Numbered from the stretch's first letter, positions 28,262-39,264 are shown. The stretch: DNA of 64,000 bases from Dongshaea marina (GCF_003072645.1 NZ_CP028897.1:3361658-3425657), one strand, 5' to 3'. The notes: a model not told the origin generated them from the letters alone. A program made the numbers and translations.

Positions 28262-29556
28262 TCAGTCACAAAGATTTTGCAGCGCCCGCGCCAGAGTTCG
28301 CACCCCATGCCCCTTGGCACCGACGCCCCACAGCTCGTTACCACTCTTCTGGTAGGATCCCGCAAGATCCATGTGTAGCCAACGGACTCCCTCAGGCACA
28401 AAACGCGACAGGAAAGCCGCCGCCGTCGAGGCGCCTGCCATCCCCTCTCCCGAGTGCACATTCGCCATATCCGCAAAAGAGGAGCTCAGTTGTTCGCTGT
28501 GCCAGGGAGCCAAAGGCAATGGCCAGGCCAACTCATGCTCAACTGCCGCTGCATCCAGCAGCTGGTGTGAGAGCTCGGGATCCAGGCTAAACACGGCGTT
28601 GTAATCACGACCCACCGCGACCTTGGCTGCACCGGTCAGGGTTGCAGCATCAATGATAAGCGGCGCCCCGGTTTCGGCTGCGGCCAAAAGGCCGTCTGCC
28701 AGTACCAGCCGCCCCTCAGCGTCCGTATTGAGCACCTCAACGGTTAAGCCATTTTTATAGGTGATGATATCACCCAGCTTATAGGCATTACTGCTAACCA
28801 GGTTTTCCGCACAACACAAATAGAGTCTGACTCTCTGATTGAGCCCCCGGAGAATCGCCAGAGCCAGAGCTCCGGTCACAGTCGCTGCGCCGCCCATATC
28901 GGTGCGCATCACCGTCATACCATCGGCTGATTTAAGAGAGTAACCTCCGGAATCAAAGGTGATCCCCTTACCCACCAGGCAAGCCGCAACCTGGGCATCA
29001 TCGCTCCCGGTCGGGTTGTAATCCAGCTCCAGCAGCACCGGCTGATGCTCACTGCCACGACCCACGGCATGGATCCCGGCAAAGCCCTCATCCAGCAGTT
29101 CACTTCCCTGGATCAGGCGGTAGCTCACCTTATCCCCTGCCACCACATTCAAAAGCTCGACAGCTTCAAGGGCCAGTGTCTGGGGTAGATGCAGTCGGGC
29201 TGCCCATTGATCATCCGACGTACCCAGTCGGTGGTCAGCTGAAGATCGTTAAGCTCCTGGAGCTCACTTGCCTCAAGCTCTCCCCAATCCAGGCTCTCAT
29301 TGCCCTTGGCGGTGCGAAATCCGTTGGCAAAGGCCCAGCGGCGCTCGGTATCCCAACGCTCTCCATCCAGGCGAACATTGTTAAACCCCTGAGCACTGAG
29401 CTTACGCCCTGCCATCTGGATCCGGCGCAAGGCATCATCAGCCTGACAATCCACATGAATAAACGCTTGCTCTGCACCAAAACTCACGAGTTGAGACTCA
29501 CCCCAGGCAACCGAGGCAGGCTGAGTCGATAACTTAACCCTGATCGCAGAGTACAT
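28262..29556 (-). CDS. pepB: Peptidase B, leucyl aminopeptidase family (frameshifted)
   Basis: An M17 metallo-aminopeptidase. As read, the N-terminal domain ends at 29149 with [12 protein letters not shown]. One more base in the run of four G at 29182-29185 restores [20 protein letters not shown] and a 431-residue protein (E. coli 427). The metal site is intact: [23 protein letters not shown] and [14 protein letters not shown]. It follows the isc operon and precedes ndk, its normal place. The break is probably a sequencing error. Confidence 0.9.
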
Positions 29557-29589
29557 AGTTGTTTCCTATTGTTATATTTTTCTAAGCCG

Positions 29590-29620
29590 TATAAAAAAGC
29601 GGCTGCATGGCAGCCGCTTT
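29590..29620 (-). terminator. Terminator of the isc operon
   Basis: The stem AAAGCGGCTGC with GCAGCCGCTTT and a 3-base loop, followed by TTTTTTA on the minus strand, directly after the iscX stop. This separates the isc operon from pepB. Confidence 0.85.
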
Positions 29621-29621
29621 G

Positions 29622-29822
29622 TCAATCCGCCTCATCCATCCAGGCAAGAATGATCGCTTCGAGAATCGCTTCATTACTGCGTCCCGGCTCATCATCAAAC
29701 TCTTCCAGCTCACAAATCCACTGATGCAGATCGGTAAATCGCACCGTTTTGGGATCCAGATCGGGGAAGCGCTCAACAAGTTCGATCGCTATCTCACGTG
29801 AATCGGTCCATCTCAGGCTCAT
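29622..29822 (-). CDS. iscX: IscX, Fe-S assembly modulator
   Basis: 66 residues, the usual length. It binds IscS and iron and slows the desulfurase. It is small and acidic, with the conserved [23 protein letters not shown] and ILAWMDE. It is the last gene of the isc operon, 18 bases after fdx. Confidence 0.95.
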   Translation of the reverse strand: MSLRWTDSREIAIELVERFPDLDPKTVRFTDLHQWICELEEFDDEPGRSNEAILEAIILAWMDEAD

Positions 29823-29840
29823 CATCCTCTCCCTGTTTAA

Positions 29841-30179
29841 TTAATGCCGTTCAGATACCTGGTTCAGGGTGTAGCGCGGGATCTCCACCTCAATATCTTC
29901 ATCGCCAAGCTTAGCCTGACAGCTCAGGCGTGACGTCGCCTCCACACCCCAGGCCTTGTCCAACATATCATCTTCGCGCTCTTCGGGCTCATTCAGGGAG
30001 TCCTCTCCCTCACGCAAAATCACGTGACAGGTCGAGCAGGCGCAGGAGCCCTCACAGGAATGCTCTATCTCAATTCCATTTCGCAGTGCAACGTCGAGTA
30101 TCGACTCGCCGGTGGTAGCTTCAATCTCCATCCCCTCAGGACACAGCTCGTCATGAGGTAAAAAAGTAATCTTTGGCAT
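29841..30179 (-). CDS. fdx: ISC [2Fe-2S] ferredoxin
   Basis: 112 residues, a vertebrate-type ferredoxin that supplies electrons for cluster assembly. The cluster ligands are in CEGSCACSTC, with a further Cys in LSCQAKLG. It starts 2 bases after the hscA stop, so the two are tightly coupled. Confidence 0.97.
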   Translation of the reverse strand: MPKITFLPHDELCPEGMEIEATTGESILDVALRNGIEIEHSCEGSCACSTCHVILREGEDSLNEPEEREDDMLDKAWGVEATSRLSCQAKLGDEDIEVEIPRYTLNQVSERH

Positions 30180-30181
30180 GG

Positions 30182-32028
30182 TTAAACCTTATCTATATTT
30201 TGACCCTGCAACGCCTCACGGATACTGTGATCCATACGGCGCGCAGCAAACTCAGCACTGGCAGTGTCGACCGCTTCTATCGCACCCTTGATCGCATCGG
30301 TATCCTCCTCCAGGCAACGAGCCCGCAGGATAGCCATACTCTCTTCGATCTGCTGACGCTCCTCGGCGCTCAAAAGCTCCTGACCATGGGCCTTAAGGGC
30401 CGCCTCAAGGCTCAGGATCACCCGCTCACCCTCAACCCGCTGCTCAGCCAGCATCCGGACCTGCACATCATCCTTAGCATGGGCGATGGAGTCGCGGATC
30501 ATGGTTTCGATGTTTTCATCGGACAAACCATAGGAGGGCTTGACCTCGATCGAGCTTTGTACCCCGGTCGATTTTTCCATGGCGGTCACAGACAAGAGTC
30601 CATCGGCATCCACCTGAAAGGTCACGCGGATATGTGCGGCTCCGGCCGCCATCGGTGGAATATCTTTAAGAACAAAGCGAGCCAGAGAGCGACAATCACT
30701 CACCATCTCCCGCTCGCCCTGAACCACATGGATCGCCATCGCGGTCTGGCCATCTTTGAAGGTGGTAAATTCCTGGGCCTTGGCCACCGGAATCGTGGTG
30801 TTGCGGCTGATCAGCTTCTCGGTGAGACCTCCCAGTGTCTCTAGTCCCAGAGATAGGGGAACTACATCCAGCAGAAGTAGCTCAGAGTCCGGCTTATTTC
30901 CCACCAGGAGATCGGCCTGGATCCCGGCGCCCAACGCCACCACCCGATCCGGATCGATACTGGTCAATGGCTCCCGGCCAAAGAACTCGGCAACCGAGGC
31001 TCGGACCTGGGGAACCCGGGTCGAACCACCAACCATCACCACTTCCAGCACCTCATCAGCACTCACCCCCCATCTTTGAGGGCACGGCGGCAGGCGCGAA
31101 TAGTGCGTTGAATGAGTGGCTTGATCAGTGACTCAAACTGCTGCCGGGTCAGGGTGAGCTGCTGCTCAGCATAATTGATCTCAACCTCAGCCTGGTTCGT
31201 CAGTTGCAGCTTGGCCTCGCAGGCCAGTTGCTGCAAGGTACGCAGCTGCTGAGCATCCACAGAGGCTGGCAACTTAAGTTCATCTCTTATCCACTGTACT
31301 ATGGCATGATCAAAGTCATCCCCACCCAGAGCAGAGTCGCCTCCGGTGGCTAACACTTCAAAAACGCCCTTGTTCAGGCGAAGCACAGAGATATCAAAGG
31401 TCCCACCGCCCAGATCATAGATAGCGATGACGCCCTCCTGCCCCGAGTCTAGGCCATAGGCGATGGCGGCTGCAGTCGGCTCATTGAGAAGCCGCAGCAC
31501 ATGCAGGCCTGCCAGACGGGCCGCGTCCTTGGTGCACTGACGCTGGGCATCATCAAAGTAAGCGGGAACCGTGATCACCACCCCATCGAGGGATCCACCC
31601 AGGCTCTCTTCGGCGCGTGAAGCCAGGGCCTTGAGGATCTCAGCAGAGACTTGGATCGGGTTGACCGGCCCCTGACGGGTTTGAATTTCGACCAGCTGGT
31701 CACTGGCGCCACTGAGCTCATAGGGAAGATGCTGATCCTTTAGATCGGCACTCGCCTTCCCCATCAGGCGTTTGACAGAGACGATTGTATTATGTGGATC
31801 AAGTGCCGCTTTTGCCTTGGCCTTGGCTCCGACCTCAATGCTGTCCATCTCATAGCGAACCACCGAGGGCAGGATCACCTGACCCGAGTGATCGGGTAGG
31901 GTAACGGCTTCACCGCTACGAACCGTTGCGACCAGAGAGTTAGTTGTTCCTAAATCGATACCGACCGCTCGCCGGTGTTGATGCGGAGCGGCACTTTGCC
32001 CGGGTTCCGCGATCTGAAGTAATGTCAT
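30182..32028 (-). CDS. hscA: HscA, Hsp70-type chaperone for Fe-S transfer (frameshifted)
   Basis: HscA with HscB releases clusters from IscU. As read, the ATPase domain ends at 31063 and the rest starts at 31066. One more base in the run of six C at 31066-31071 restores [17 protein letters not shown] and a 615-residue protein (E. coli 616). The ATPase signatures are intact: [24 protein letters not shown] and [10 protein letters not shown]. The C-terminal substrate-binding part follows ([12 protein letters not shown]). The break is probably a sequencing error, as hscA is needed by the operon and everything around it is intact. Confidence 0.93.
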
Positions 32029-32043
32029 GTTGTTAATCGATTA

Positions 32044-32562
32044 TTATATTTCGAACAGTTTATCCGCGAGCTGCTCCAGCTCCTGCTGTAGCTTATCGAT
32101 AAACTTGAGCTTGCGTAACATATCCGCAGCTTCGCTGTACTGTTGCTGGCTAAAAAAGGCGACAAATTGCTGCTGCATGGTCAAAAACTCATCGCTCAGC
32201 AGCGTTTCAAAGTCGGTGATACTCTGCTCCGGATCCTTGTGATGCGCGATCTCGGCAAGCTTTTCCCGCCACTCCATCTGCTGCATCAGAAAGGCAGGAT
32301 CCCGCAGCGTCTGCTGCTCAGATTTAAGATCGATACCACGCAGAGAAAGCAGGTATTCTGCCCGGCGCAGGGGAGAGCTCAGGGTCTGGTAACCATCGTT
32401 GATCTCGGCTGCGCGCTGCACAGCAATCAGACGTTCATTTGCCGGTGCCGCAGCAAATTTATCCGGGTGAAACCGGGATTGTAACTGGCGATAAAGCGCG
32501 GCAAGCCGCGCTTTATCTATCTCAAAGTCCTCTGTAAAACCAAACAGCTCAAAGTAGTTCAT
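32044..32562 (-). CDS. hscB: HscB, J-domain co-chaperone
   Basis: 172 residues from MNYFELFGF, the E. coli-like start; an earlier ATG at 32601 overlaps iscA. The J-domain HPD motif (RFHPDKF) stimulates HscA, and the C-terminal helices bind IscU. It lies 15 bases before hscA. Confidence 0.95.
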   Translation of the reverse strand: MNYFELFGFTEDFEIDKARLAALYRQLQSRFHPDKFAAAPANERLIAVQRAAEINDGYQTLSSPLRRAEYLLSLRGIDLKSEQQTLRDPAFLMQQMEWREKLAEIAHHKDPEQSITDFETLLSDEFLTMQQQFVAFFSQQQYSEAADMLRKLKFIDKLQQELEQLADKLFEI

Positions 32563-32570
32563 CAAAGGCC

Positions 32571-32894
32571 TCATACATGGAAGCTTTCGCCGCAACCACA
32601 CTCATCCGTAGCATTGGGGTTATTGAATTTAAACCCTTCATTCAGCCCCTCTTTGACGAAATCCAGCTCAGTCCCATCCAGATAGATCATGCTCTTAGCA
32701 TCAACCACCACCCTTACACCCTGGATCTCAAAGACCTGATCGTCATCCGCCAGCTCATCGACAAACTCCAGCACGTAAGCCAGTCCCGAGCAACCTGAAG
32801 TTTTGATTCCCAACCGCAGGCCAATTCCACCGCCCCGTTTCTGTAAGAAATCACTAACCCGGCTTGCTGCTGCATCGGTCATGGTGATGGCCAT
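32571..32894 (-). CDS. iscA: IscA, A-type Fe-S carrier
   Basis: 107 residues. It holds the three conserved Cys of A-type carriers: one in [10 protein letters not shown] and two in the C-terminal CGCGESF. It carries clusters or iron to target proteins. It lies between iscU and hscB in the usual order. Confidence 0.97.
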   Translation of the reverse strand: MAITMTDAAASRVSDFLQKRGGGIGLRLGIKTSGCSGLAYVLEFVDELADDDQVFEIQGVRVVVDAKSMIYLDGTELDFVKEGLNEGFKFNNPNATDECGCGESFHV

Positions 32895-32908
32895 TACACT
32901 ACTCCTAC

Positions 32909-33295
32909 TTATTTATCTGTATGTTTATTCTTGTAATCGTCAATCGCGGCCTTGATCGCATCTTCCGCAAGGATAGAACAGTGGATCTTCACCGGAGGCA
33001 GTGCCAGCTCTTCGGCAATCTCAGTGTTCTTAATAGCGCTCGCCTCATCCAAGGTTTTACCTTTCACCCATTCGGTGACCAGTGAGCTGGATGCAATCGC
33101 AGATCCACAGCCATAGGTTTTAAACTTGGCGTCTTCAATCACACCCTCGTCACTCACCTTGATCTGGAGCTTCATGACATCGCCACAGGCGGGTGCACCA
33201 ACCATTCCGGTCGCAACATTTGGGTCATTGGCATCCATGGCCCCAACATTACGCGGATTCTCATAGTGATCAATCACTTTTTCGCTATATGCCAT
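32909..33295 (-). CDS. iscU: IscU, Fe-S cluster scaffold
   Basis: 128 residues. The ligands are present: the Cys in GAPACGDVM, the Cys in YGCGSAIAS and the Cys in [10 protein letters not shown], which is next to LPPVK, the HscA-binding motif. Clusters are built here from IscS sulfur. Confidence 0.97.
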   Translation of the reverse strand: MAYSEKVIDHYENPRNVGAMDANDPNVATGMVGAPACGDVMKLQIKVSDEGVIEDAKFKTYGCGSAIASSSLVTEWVKGKTLDEASAIKNTEIAEELALPPVKIHCSILAEDAIKAAIDDYKNKHTDK

Positions 33296-33331
33296 AATCA
33301 GCCTCGCTTAATCTGTGTTGCTTGATGCATC

Positions 33332-34546
33332 TTAGTGATGCTGCCACTCGACCTGGTCCAGATCGACACCCTGCTTGTACATATCCCAAAGTGGAGACAT
33401 CTCACGCAGCTTGGTGATCGACTTTTGGATCAGCTCGATCGCATAATCGATATCTTGCTCTGTGGTAAAACGACCAATGGAGAAACGAATGGAGCTGTGT
33501 GCCAGCTCATCATTGAGCCCCAGAGCGCGCAATACATAAGATGGCTCAAGGCTGGCGGAGGTACAGGCTGAGCCCGAGGAAACCGCCAGATCTTTAAGGG
33601 CCATCATCAGTGACTCACCTTCGACGTAGGCAAAGCTCACATTCAAAATACCCGGTACATGGTGCTCTAAAGAGCCGTTGAGCTGGACCGCCTCAATATC
33701 CTTGATGCCGTTCCACAGACGCTCACGCAGTGCCAGGATACGCTGAGTCTCTTCAGCCATCTCAACTTTGGCAAGGCGTGCCGCTTCTCCCATACCCACA
33801 ATCTGGTGGGTTGCCAGAGTCCCTGAGCGCATGCCACGCTCATGGCCACCACCATGCATCTGAGCTTCCAGGCGAACCCGGGGCTTACGACGTACATACA
33901 GGGCACCGATCCCCTTAGGTCCGTACATCTTATGGCCGGAGATAGAGAGCATGTCGATGTTCATCTCATTGACATCAACCGGAATTTTTCCAACGCTCTG
34001 GGCACCGTCCACATGGAACAGGATCTTACGAGAGCGACACAGCTCACCGATCGCCTTGACATCCTGAACCACACCAATCTCGTTATTGACGTGCATCAAG
34101 CTCACCAAAATGGTGTCATCACGCATCGCCTGTTCAATCTGCTCAATGCTGAATAAGCCATCATCTCCGGGGGTGAGGTATGTGACCTCGAACCCTTCAC
34201 GCTCCAGCTGGCGGCAGGTGTCAAGCACCGCCTTATGCTCGGTCCGGGAAGTGATGATGTGATTGCCCTTCTTTTTGTTGAAGTGGGCTGCGCCCTTAAT
34301 CGCCAGGTTATCGGACTCGGTCGCCCCGGAAGTGATCACGATCTCGCGAGGATCTGCGCCAATCAGCTCGGCTACCTGATCCCGTGCCAGATCCACCGCC
34401 TCTTCGGCTTGCCAACCGAAACGGTGTGAGCGTGATGCAGGATTACCAAAGGTGCCGTCAAGTGTCAGGCACTGCATCATTTTTTGGGCAACTCGCTCAT
34501 CAACTGGGCAAGTTGCCGCATAATCTAAATAGATAGGCAACTTCAT
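33332..34546 (-). CDS. iscS: IscS, cysteine desulfurase
   Basis: 404 residues from [16 protein letters not shown], matching E. coli. A PLP enzyme that takes sulfur from cysteine for Fe-S clusters, tRNA thiolation and cofactors. The PLP-binding Lys is in [12 protein letters not shown] and the persulfide Cys in [13 protein letters not shown]. Confidence 0.97.
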   Translation of the reverse strand: MKLPIYLDYAATCPVDERVAQKMMQCLTLDGTFGNPASRSHRFGWQAEEAVDLARDQVAELIGADPREIVITSGATESDNLAIKGAAHFNKKKGNHIITSRTEHKAVLDTCRQLEREGFEVTYLTPGDDGLFSIEQIEQAMRDDTILVSLMHVNNEIGVVQDVKAIGELCRSRKILFHVDGAQSVGKIPVDVNEMNIDMLSISGHKMYGPKGIGALYVRRKPRVRLEAQMHGGGHERGMRSGTLATHQIVGMGEAARLAKVEMAEETQRILALRERLWNGIKDIEAVQLNGSLEHHVPGILNVSFAYVEGESLMMALKDLAVSSGSACTSASLEPSYVLRALGLNDELAHSSIRFSIGRFTTEQDIDYAIELIQKSITKLREMSPLWDMYKQGVDLDQVEWQHH

Positions 34547-34597
34547 CTTCTTCTCCATTATCCCCAAGGCGCTTGGCTCTACTAAGCCAAGAAAATA

Positions 34598-35053
34598 TTA
34601 CTGCTGAACCTCGATCTTATATTGATCGTCGTTCTCTGAAGTGAGTGACTTCTCAGAGCGCAGAATCAACTCTGCCAATGAAATACCTTCCAGGAAGCTT
34701 GACACCTGCTCACTGAGATCCTGCCACAGATGGTGAGTGAGGCAACGCTGGCCTCCCTGACACCCCTCCTCTCCATGACAGCGGGTTGCGGTGACCGACT
34801 CATTAACGGCAGAAATCACCTTTCCAACCGAGATCTGTGCCGCTTCCATTCCCAGGCGATAACCGCCCCCCGGTCCCCTGACACTGCTCACCAACCCCTG
34901 GCGGCGTAGCCGGGCAAACAGTTGTTCAAGATATGACAGGGAGATCCCCTGCCTGTCCGATATATCGGCCAGCGGCACGGGACCTTGCTGACTATTCAGG
35001 GCAACATCCAGCATCGCAGTAACAGCGTATCGTCCTTTTGATGTCAATCTCAT
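34598..35053 (-). CDS. iscR: IscR, Fe-S-sensing regulator
   Basis: 151 residues from [15 protein letters not shown]. The N-terminal winged helix is of the Rrf2 family. Three Cys and a His that hold a [2Fe-2S] cluster are in RCHGEEGC, then RCLTHHLW. The holo-form represses its own operon through the type 1 sites just upstream. A longer frame to 35116 runs through the promoter and is not used. Confidence 0.96.
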   Translation of the reverse strand: MRLTSKGRYAVTAMLDVALNSQQGPVPLADISDRQGISLSYLEQLFARLRRQGLVSSVRGPGGGYRLGMEAAQISVGKVISAVNESVTATRCHGEEGCQGGQRCLTHHLWQDLSEQVSSFLEGISLAELILRSEKSLTSENDDQYKIEVQQ

Positions 35054-35087
35054 AAGAATTCCCGAACCAATGAAAATAAGTGTGCGG

Positions 35088-35145
35088 ATAATTCCATAGT
35101 TGACTAAATTAGTCAACTTATTACCTGACTATTTTAGTCAAGTAT
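35088..35145 (-). promoter_or_regulatory. isc promoter with two IscR type 1 sites
   Basis: Two 25-base type 1 sites (TTGACTAAATTAGTCAA core at 35096-35120 and CTGACTATTTTAGTCAAG core at 35121-35145, written on the plus strand) stand side by side. On the minus strand TTGACT (35116-35111) is followed after 17 bases by AATTAT (35093-35088), so the inner site covers the -35 element. Holo-IscR would repress here. This is the arrangement known from E. coli iscR. Confidence 0.88.
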
Positions 35146-35178
35146 TTCAACTTTAAGTTTAGCTGAATATTGACATGG

Positions 35179-35907
35179 CTATTTCTCGCTCTGCATCTTC
35201 TTTTGCAGGGAGCTGAGAATACCGCGCAGGATGTTCAATTCCTGAGCTTCAGGACGTACCCGGGTAAATAAACGACGCAATTTACTCATGACCTGCCCCG
35301 GGTGCTGGCGGATGATAAAGCCGCTCTCAAGCAGGGTCTGTTCAAGATGTACAAAAAAGCGCTCGAGATCCTGCTGCAGCGGATACTCCTGCTCTTGTGA
35401 CACCTCCTCCTGTGTCTCAAGGGCCAAGGTCGCCATACGCACCTCATAGCAGAGGGTTTGCACCGCCATTGCCAGATTCAGGGAGCTATATTCAGGGTTT
35501 GCCGGAATCGCCACATGGAAGTGACACAGTTGCAGCTCATCATTGGTCAGACCGGTTCGCTCCCGACCAAATACGAACGCAACCTTGTGTTGCGCTGACT
35601 CGCCGGCAGCCTTCTCTCCAGCCTCACGCGAATCCAGCATCGGCCACTGCAGAGTACGCGAGCGCGCGCTGGTTCCGATCACCAGACCACAATCGGCAAT
35701 CGCTTCCTGCAAGCTATTTACCGTTCGGGCCCTTGCCAGTATGTCACTGGCTCCGGCCGCCAGAGCCACAGATTTACCATCGGGCTGCTCAACAGGATTA
35801 ACCAGCACCAGATCGGTGATTCCCATGGTTTTCATCGCCCGGGCAGCGGAGCCAATATTTCCAGTATGTGATGTATTAACCAGGACAACTCGGATATTTT
35901 GTAACAT
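35179..35907 (-). CDS. trmJ: TrmJ, tRNA Cm32/Um32 methyltransferase
   Basis: 242 residues of the SPOUT class, with the knot motifs [33 protein letters not shown] and [11 protein letters not shown]. It 2'-O-methylates base 32 of some tRNAs using SAM. It precedes iscR, as in E. coli. Confidence 0.96.
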   Translation of the reverse strand: MLQNIRVVLVNTSHTGNIGSAARAMKTMGITDLVLVNPVEQPDGKSVALAAGASDILARARTVNSLQEAIADCGLVIGTSARSRTLQWPMLDSREAGEKAAGESAQHKVAFVFGRERTGLTNDELQLCHFHVAIPANPEYSSLNLAMAVQTLCYEVRMATLALETQEEVSQEQEYPLQQDLERFFVHLEQTLLESGFIIRQHPGQVMSKLRRLFTRVRPEAQELNILRGILSSLQKKMQSEK

Positions 35908-36028
35908 CTTTCATTCAAATCTTGAAAATAGGTGGCAAGTCTATCACAGCCAACTCGTTTTGTGCGCCGCTAAGAGACAAGCTTTTCTATCCCATCTCTT
36001 ATCAGGACTACACTAAAAGCAATAGAAC

Positions 36029-36420
36029 ATGGATGTGGAACCGTTGCAGATGCTTAACCGTTCAACCTATGAGCTACTTCCCTATATCTACCTGGTTGCA
36101 GGTGCAGGCTTGATCCTCTCGAAGCAGAACATTGTTTTCACCATTGCTGGTATCATCTTATATTTAGCAGGCTCCATCGTCTGGATCATGCGCTCCAATC
36201 ATCGGCGCACCAACCCGGACCAGCGCCCCCGAAGAGTATTTTTCTTCCCAAGGGGCTCTATGAGTTCAATCCATTTCTGAACGTCTTGATCGCAATCGTT
36301 CTATTTTCTTATGCAGAAAAAACCCTGATTCTGGTGATCGCCATTGTCCTGCTGGTTTATGGCTTAATGCAGTTTCATATCCGAACCCGCCACCGGGATC
36401 ATCAGAAAAACCAATACTAG
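36029..36420 (+). CDS. Unknown small membrane protein (frameshifted)
   Basis: As read the frame stops at 36280 after 83 residues. One more base in the run of five C at 36226-36230 gives RPPKSIFLPKGLYEF and a 130-residue protein with four short hydrophobic segments in two pairs, each pair followed by a basic stretch (MRSNHRR and RTRHRDHQKNQ). Both halves look alike, so the longer form is more likely to be the real gene. It converges with ubiT and overlaps its stop by 4 bases. Family unknown. Confidence 0.55.
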
Positions 36421-36938
36421 GCTGTTTTTCCTGCAATCGGCATCGCTGAAACATCAAGCTGCGCCGACTCAATAAAACGTGCCAGCTCGCCAAGCCCCTG
36501 GCGCATCAGCTTTGGCAGAGTCTCCAGATCGATACTATCCAGCAGGTTTTTAACCTCTAATCCAAGCTCGGTATCTCCCTCGATCCGCAGACGGCGCTGG
36601 AAAAACAGGGTATCGGGATCGACCTTATGAGCCGCTACAAGGATCAGATCGTTGAGCTCCCCGCTAAAGCAGACATCTACCCGCGAGCTGTGCTCAGCAA
36701 CCTGAAGCTTGTCATTCTCATAGCTGATATACCAGCACAACCCGAGATCCCGGATCTCGACCTTGAGCCATTGGTTCTCAAGAAACTCAAAATCCCCATC
36801 TTCGAGGGCTTCCTGAAACACAGTTTTCATCACCCGCAGCAAGATCTCTTTTTGCAGCACAAAGGGAGTGAAACGTGCCGGGATCCGTAACATGGCAGGT
36901 GCATAGCGAACCAGATTATGATGAATTGTTTTGATCAA
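36417..36938 (-). CDS. ubiT: UbiT, SCP2-domain protein for O2-independent ubiquinone synthesis
   Basis: 173 residues with an SCP2 lipid-binding fold (FLENQWLKVEIRDLGLCWY, LILVAAHKVDPDTLFFQRRL). It works with UbiU and UbiV to make ubiquinone without oxygen, probably by binding the lipid intermediates. It starts at TTG, with a strong AAGGAGG site 8 bases before. It is divergent from ubiU, so a shared control region lies at 36939-37130. Confidence 0.9.
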   Translation of the reverse strand: MIKTIHHNLVRYAPAMLRIPARFTPFVLQKEILLRVMKTVFQEALEDGDFEFLENQWLKVEIRDLGLCWYISYENDKLQVAEHSSRVDVCFSGELNDLILVAAHKVDPDTLFFQRRLRIEGDTELGLEVKNLLDSIDLETLPKLMRQGLGELARFIESAQLDVSAMPIAGKTA

Positions 36939-37130
36939 AATATCGCCCTCCTTCAGATCAGCCGCACAGTATATAGGACATAGCAGGAAAATAACCTGTA
37001 AAACATCAATTTTTAGCTCATCGTCTGGCTAGTTTGTGAGCAAACAGTTTCATCTCATGCCTCAGGTCAAGATTGGCAATAAAACTCAGTCTAGAATAGG
37101 CGCAATTTTGATTGTTGGGATCTCACAGCC

Positions 37131-38126
37131 ATGGAACTTCTCTGCCCCGCCGGGAGCCTGCCGGCGCTCAAAGCGGCCGTCGACAACGGAGCCGATGCTG
37201 TCTATATCGGTTTCAAAGATGAAACCAATGCCCGCCATTTTGCCGGGCTTAATTTTAACGACAAAAAACTGCAAAAGGCGGCGGATTATGTCCACCTGCA
37301 TGGCCGCAAGCTACATATAGCGATCAACACCTTTGCCCACCCGGACAGTGGTGAACGCTGGAAGCAGGCGGTCGATAAGGGGGTAGCCCTGGGAGCCGAT
37401 GCGCTAATCATCGCCGATCTGGCGGTGTTAGATTATGCCGCGCAGCGCTACCCCGAGATGGAGTTACACCTGTCGGTCCAGGCTTCCGCAACCAACAGCG
37501 CGGCGATCGCTTTTTACCAGAAGCAGTTTAATATCAAGCGGGTGGTCTTACCCCGGGTACTCTCCTTGCAGCAGGTTCGCCAACTTTCACAGCATACGGA
37601 TGCTGAGCTGGAGGTGTTTGCCTTTGGTAGCCTGTGTATCATGGCTGAGGGGCGTTGTTATCTCTCCTCTTATCTCACCGGAGAAAGCCCCAACACGGTT
37701 GGTGCCTGTTCCCCGGCTAAGTTTGTTCGCTGGAATGAGACGCCGGCCGGATTAGAGACTCGTCTCAACGATGTACTGCTGGATCGCTGTGCAGGGGGTG
37801 AGCAAGCCGGATATCCCACCCTATGTAAGGGACGCTATAAGGTCGATGGTAAGCTTGGCCATAGCCTGGAGGAGCCGACCAGCCTCAACACCCTTGAGCT
37901 GCTGCCGGATCTGTTCGAGCTTGGGATCCGCTCGGTGAAGATCGAGGGACGCCAGCGCAGCCCGGCCTATGTGGCAACTGTCGCCAGGATCTGGCGTGAG
38001 GCGATCGACAGCTACCAAAGCAACCCTGCGGGATATCGCGTTGCCACAAACTGGCAACAACAACTGCAATCCATCTCTGAAGGAAATCAAACAACCCTCG
38101 GTGCCTATCACCGCCAGTGGCAATAG
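37131..38126 (+). CDS. ubiU: UbiU, U32-family protein for O2-independent hydroxylation
   Basis: 331 residues of the peptidase U32 family, which forms a heterodimer with UbiV carrying [4Fe-4S] clusters. Cluster Cys are seen in FGSLCIMAEGRCYLS, VGACSPAKF and YPTLCKGRYKV. The start MELLCPAGSLPALKAAVDNG is typical. UbiUV add hydroxyl groups to the ubiquinone ring from prephenate without O2. Confidence 0.95.
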   Translation: MELLCPAGSLPALKAAVDNGADAVYIGFKDETNARHFAGLNFNDKKLQKAADYVHLHGRKLHIAINTFAHPDSGERWKQAVDKGVALGADALIIADLAVLDYAAQRYPEMELHLSVQASATNSAAIAFYQKQFNIKRVVLPRVLSLQQVRQLSQHTDAELEVFAFGSLCIMAEGRCYLSSYLTGESPNTVGACSPAKFVRWNETPAGLETRLNDVLLDRCAGGEQAGYPTLCKGRYKVDGKLGHSLEEPTSLNTLELLPDLFELGIRSVKIEGRQRSPAYVATVARIWREAIDSYQSNPAGYRVATNWQQQLQSISEGNQTTLGAYHRQWQ

Positions 38127-38134
38127 GAGACATC

Positions 38135-39013
38135 ATGAAGTTTTCTCTAGGACCCATCCTCTATTTCTGGCCCCGGGAGAGAGTTGAGGATTTTTATCAA
38201 AAAGCCAGCCAATCCCCCTGTGACATCGTTTATCTTGGCGAAACCATCTGCAGCAAACGTAACCAGATACGACCTGAACTGTGGCTGGAGCTGGCGCGGA
38301 TGCTGGCCGATAGTGGCAAAGAGGTTGTTCTGTCGACCCAGGCACTGATTGAGGCACCCGGCGAGCTCAAGCTGGTGAAGCGTTACTGTGAGAATGGAGA
38401 GTTTCGGGTCGAAGCTAATGATCTGGGCGCGGTGCATTATCTCGCCGAGCAGGGCCTACCCTTTGTCTGTGGCCACGCCATCAACTGCTACAACGCTGAG
38501 GTGCTGCAGTTGCTCTGCCGCCAGGGGATGAATCGTTGGGTGATGCCGGTTGAGCTCTCCCGGGACTGGCTGGTGAAACTACTTGATCAATGTGCCACCC
38601 TCGGAATTAACGATAAGTTTGAGGTGGAGGTGTTTGGCCATGGCTACCTGCCACTGGCTTACTCGGCCCGCTGCTTCACCGCCCGCTCCGAAGATCTCCC
38701 TAAAGATGATTGCCAGCTACGCTGTCTCAACCACCCCAATGGCAAGCCGGTAATCAACCAGGATGAGAAGCGGCTGTTTACTCTCAACGGTATCCAGACT
38801 CAATCCGGCCTATGCCAAAACCTGCTCAATGATCTGCCCGGCATGCAGGAACTGGTCGATGTGGTTCGATTAAGTCCCCTTGGTGATGGAACTTTCGACT
38901 GGCTGGAAAAATTCCGGGCCAATCAACAGGGCGACGCCTCTGAGAAACTCGCAGCCGATGAATTTTGCAACGGTTACTGGCACCGAATCGAAGGGATGGA
39001 GCTGCGAAACTGA
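38135..39013 (+). CDS. ubiV: UbiV, partner of UbiU
   Basis: 292 residues from MKFSLGPILYFWP, 8 bases after the ubiU stop, with AGGAG before ATG. The Cys in GETICSKRNQ and those in ARCFTARSEDLPKDDCQLRC match the cluster ligands of UbiV. The earlier GTG at 38117 would overlap ubiU and lacks a site. Confidence 0.95.
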   Translation: MKFSLGPILYFWPRERVEDFYQKASQSPCDIVYLGETICSKRNQIRPELWLELARMLADSGKEVVLSTQALIEAPGELKLVKRYCENGEFRVEANDLGAVHYLAEQGLPFVCGHAINCYNAEVLQLLCRQGMNRWVMPVELSRDWLVKLLDQCATLGINDKFEVEVFGHGYLPLAYSARCFTARSEDLPKDDCQLRCLNHPNGKPVINQDEKRLFTLNGIQTQSGLCQNLLNDLPGMQELVDVVRLSPLGDGTFDWLEKFRANQQGDASEKLAADEFCNGYWHRIEGMELRN

Positions 39014-39045
39014 CCGCCGGGAGTGCTGCTCTCTTCCCTGGAGTA

Positions 39046-39071
39046 AAGAGGTGCAAAATAATGCACCTCTT
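39046..39071 (+). terminator. Terminator after ubiUV
   Basis: A perfect 10-bp stem (AAGAGGTGCA with TGCACCTCTT) and a 6-base loop, 32 bases after the ubiV stop. The T-run is short. Confidence 0.65.
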
Positions 39072-39110
39072 ATCCAGTTCCCTAACAATCCCTCCAGGCA
39101 AATCTGCCGG

Positions 39111-39240
39111 CCCGCAGGTCAAATTATCCTGTTCGCTTTGTACCAATAGCGAACCTTATATATCCTGCGGATAGCCTTTTTTCAGCTGCGCTGCGTTATC
39201 GCCGGGGTGCCGGCAGCACATTACTTTTGTACCGCCAAAA
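39111..39240 (+). repeat. Dispersed repeat, copy B
   Basis: Begins CGCAGGTCAAAT, continues TTCGCTTTGTACCAATAGCG and the core TATCCTGCGGATAGCC, then GCCGGGGTGCCGGCAGCACA. It shares the core with copy A and its longer left part with copy C. It ends some 25 bases before the IS21 insertion. Confidence 0.75.
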
Positions 39241-39264
39241 GTAATCAAAAGCTCCCTTCGCGTG

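Noticed and set aside
36929-36940. TTTTGATCAAAA palindrome as an FNR site for ubiT/ubiU
   Set aside because: FNR needs TTGAT-N4-ATCAA; here the half-sites overlap with no spacer. It also covers the ubiT start codon, so the match is probably chance.
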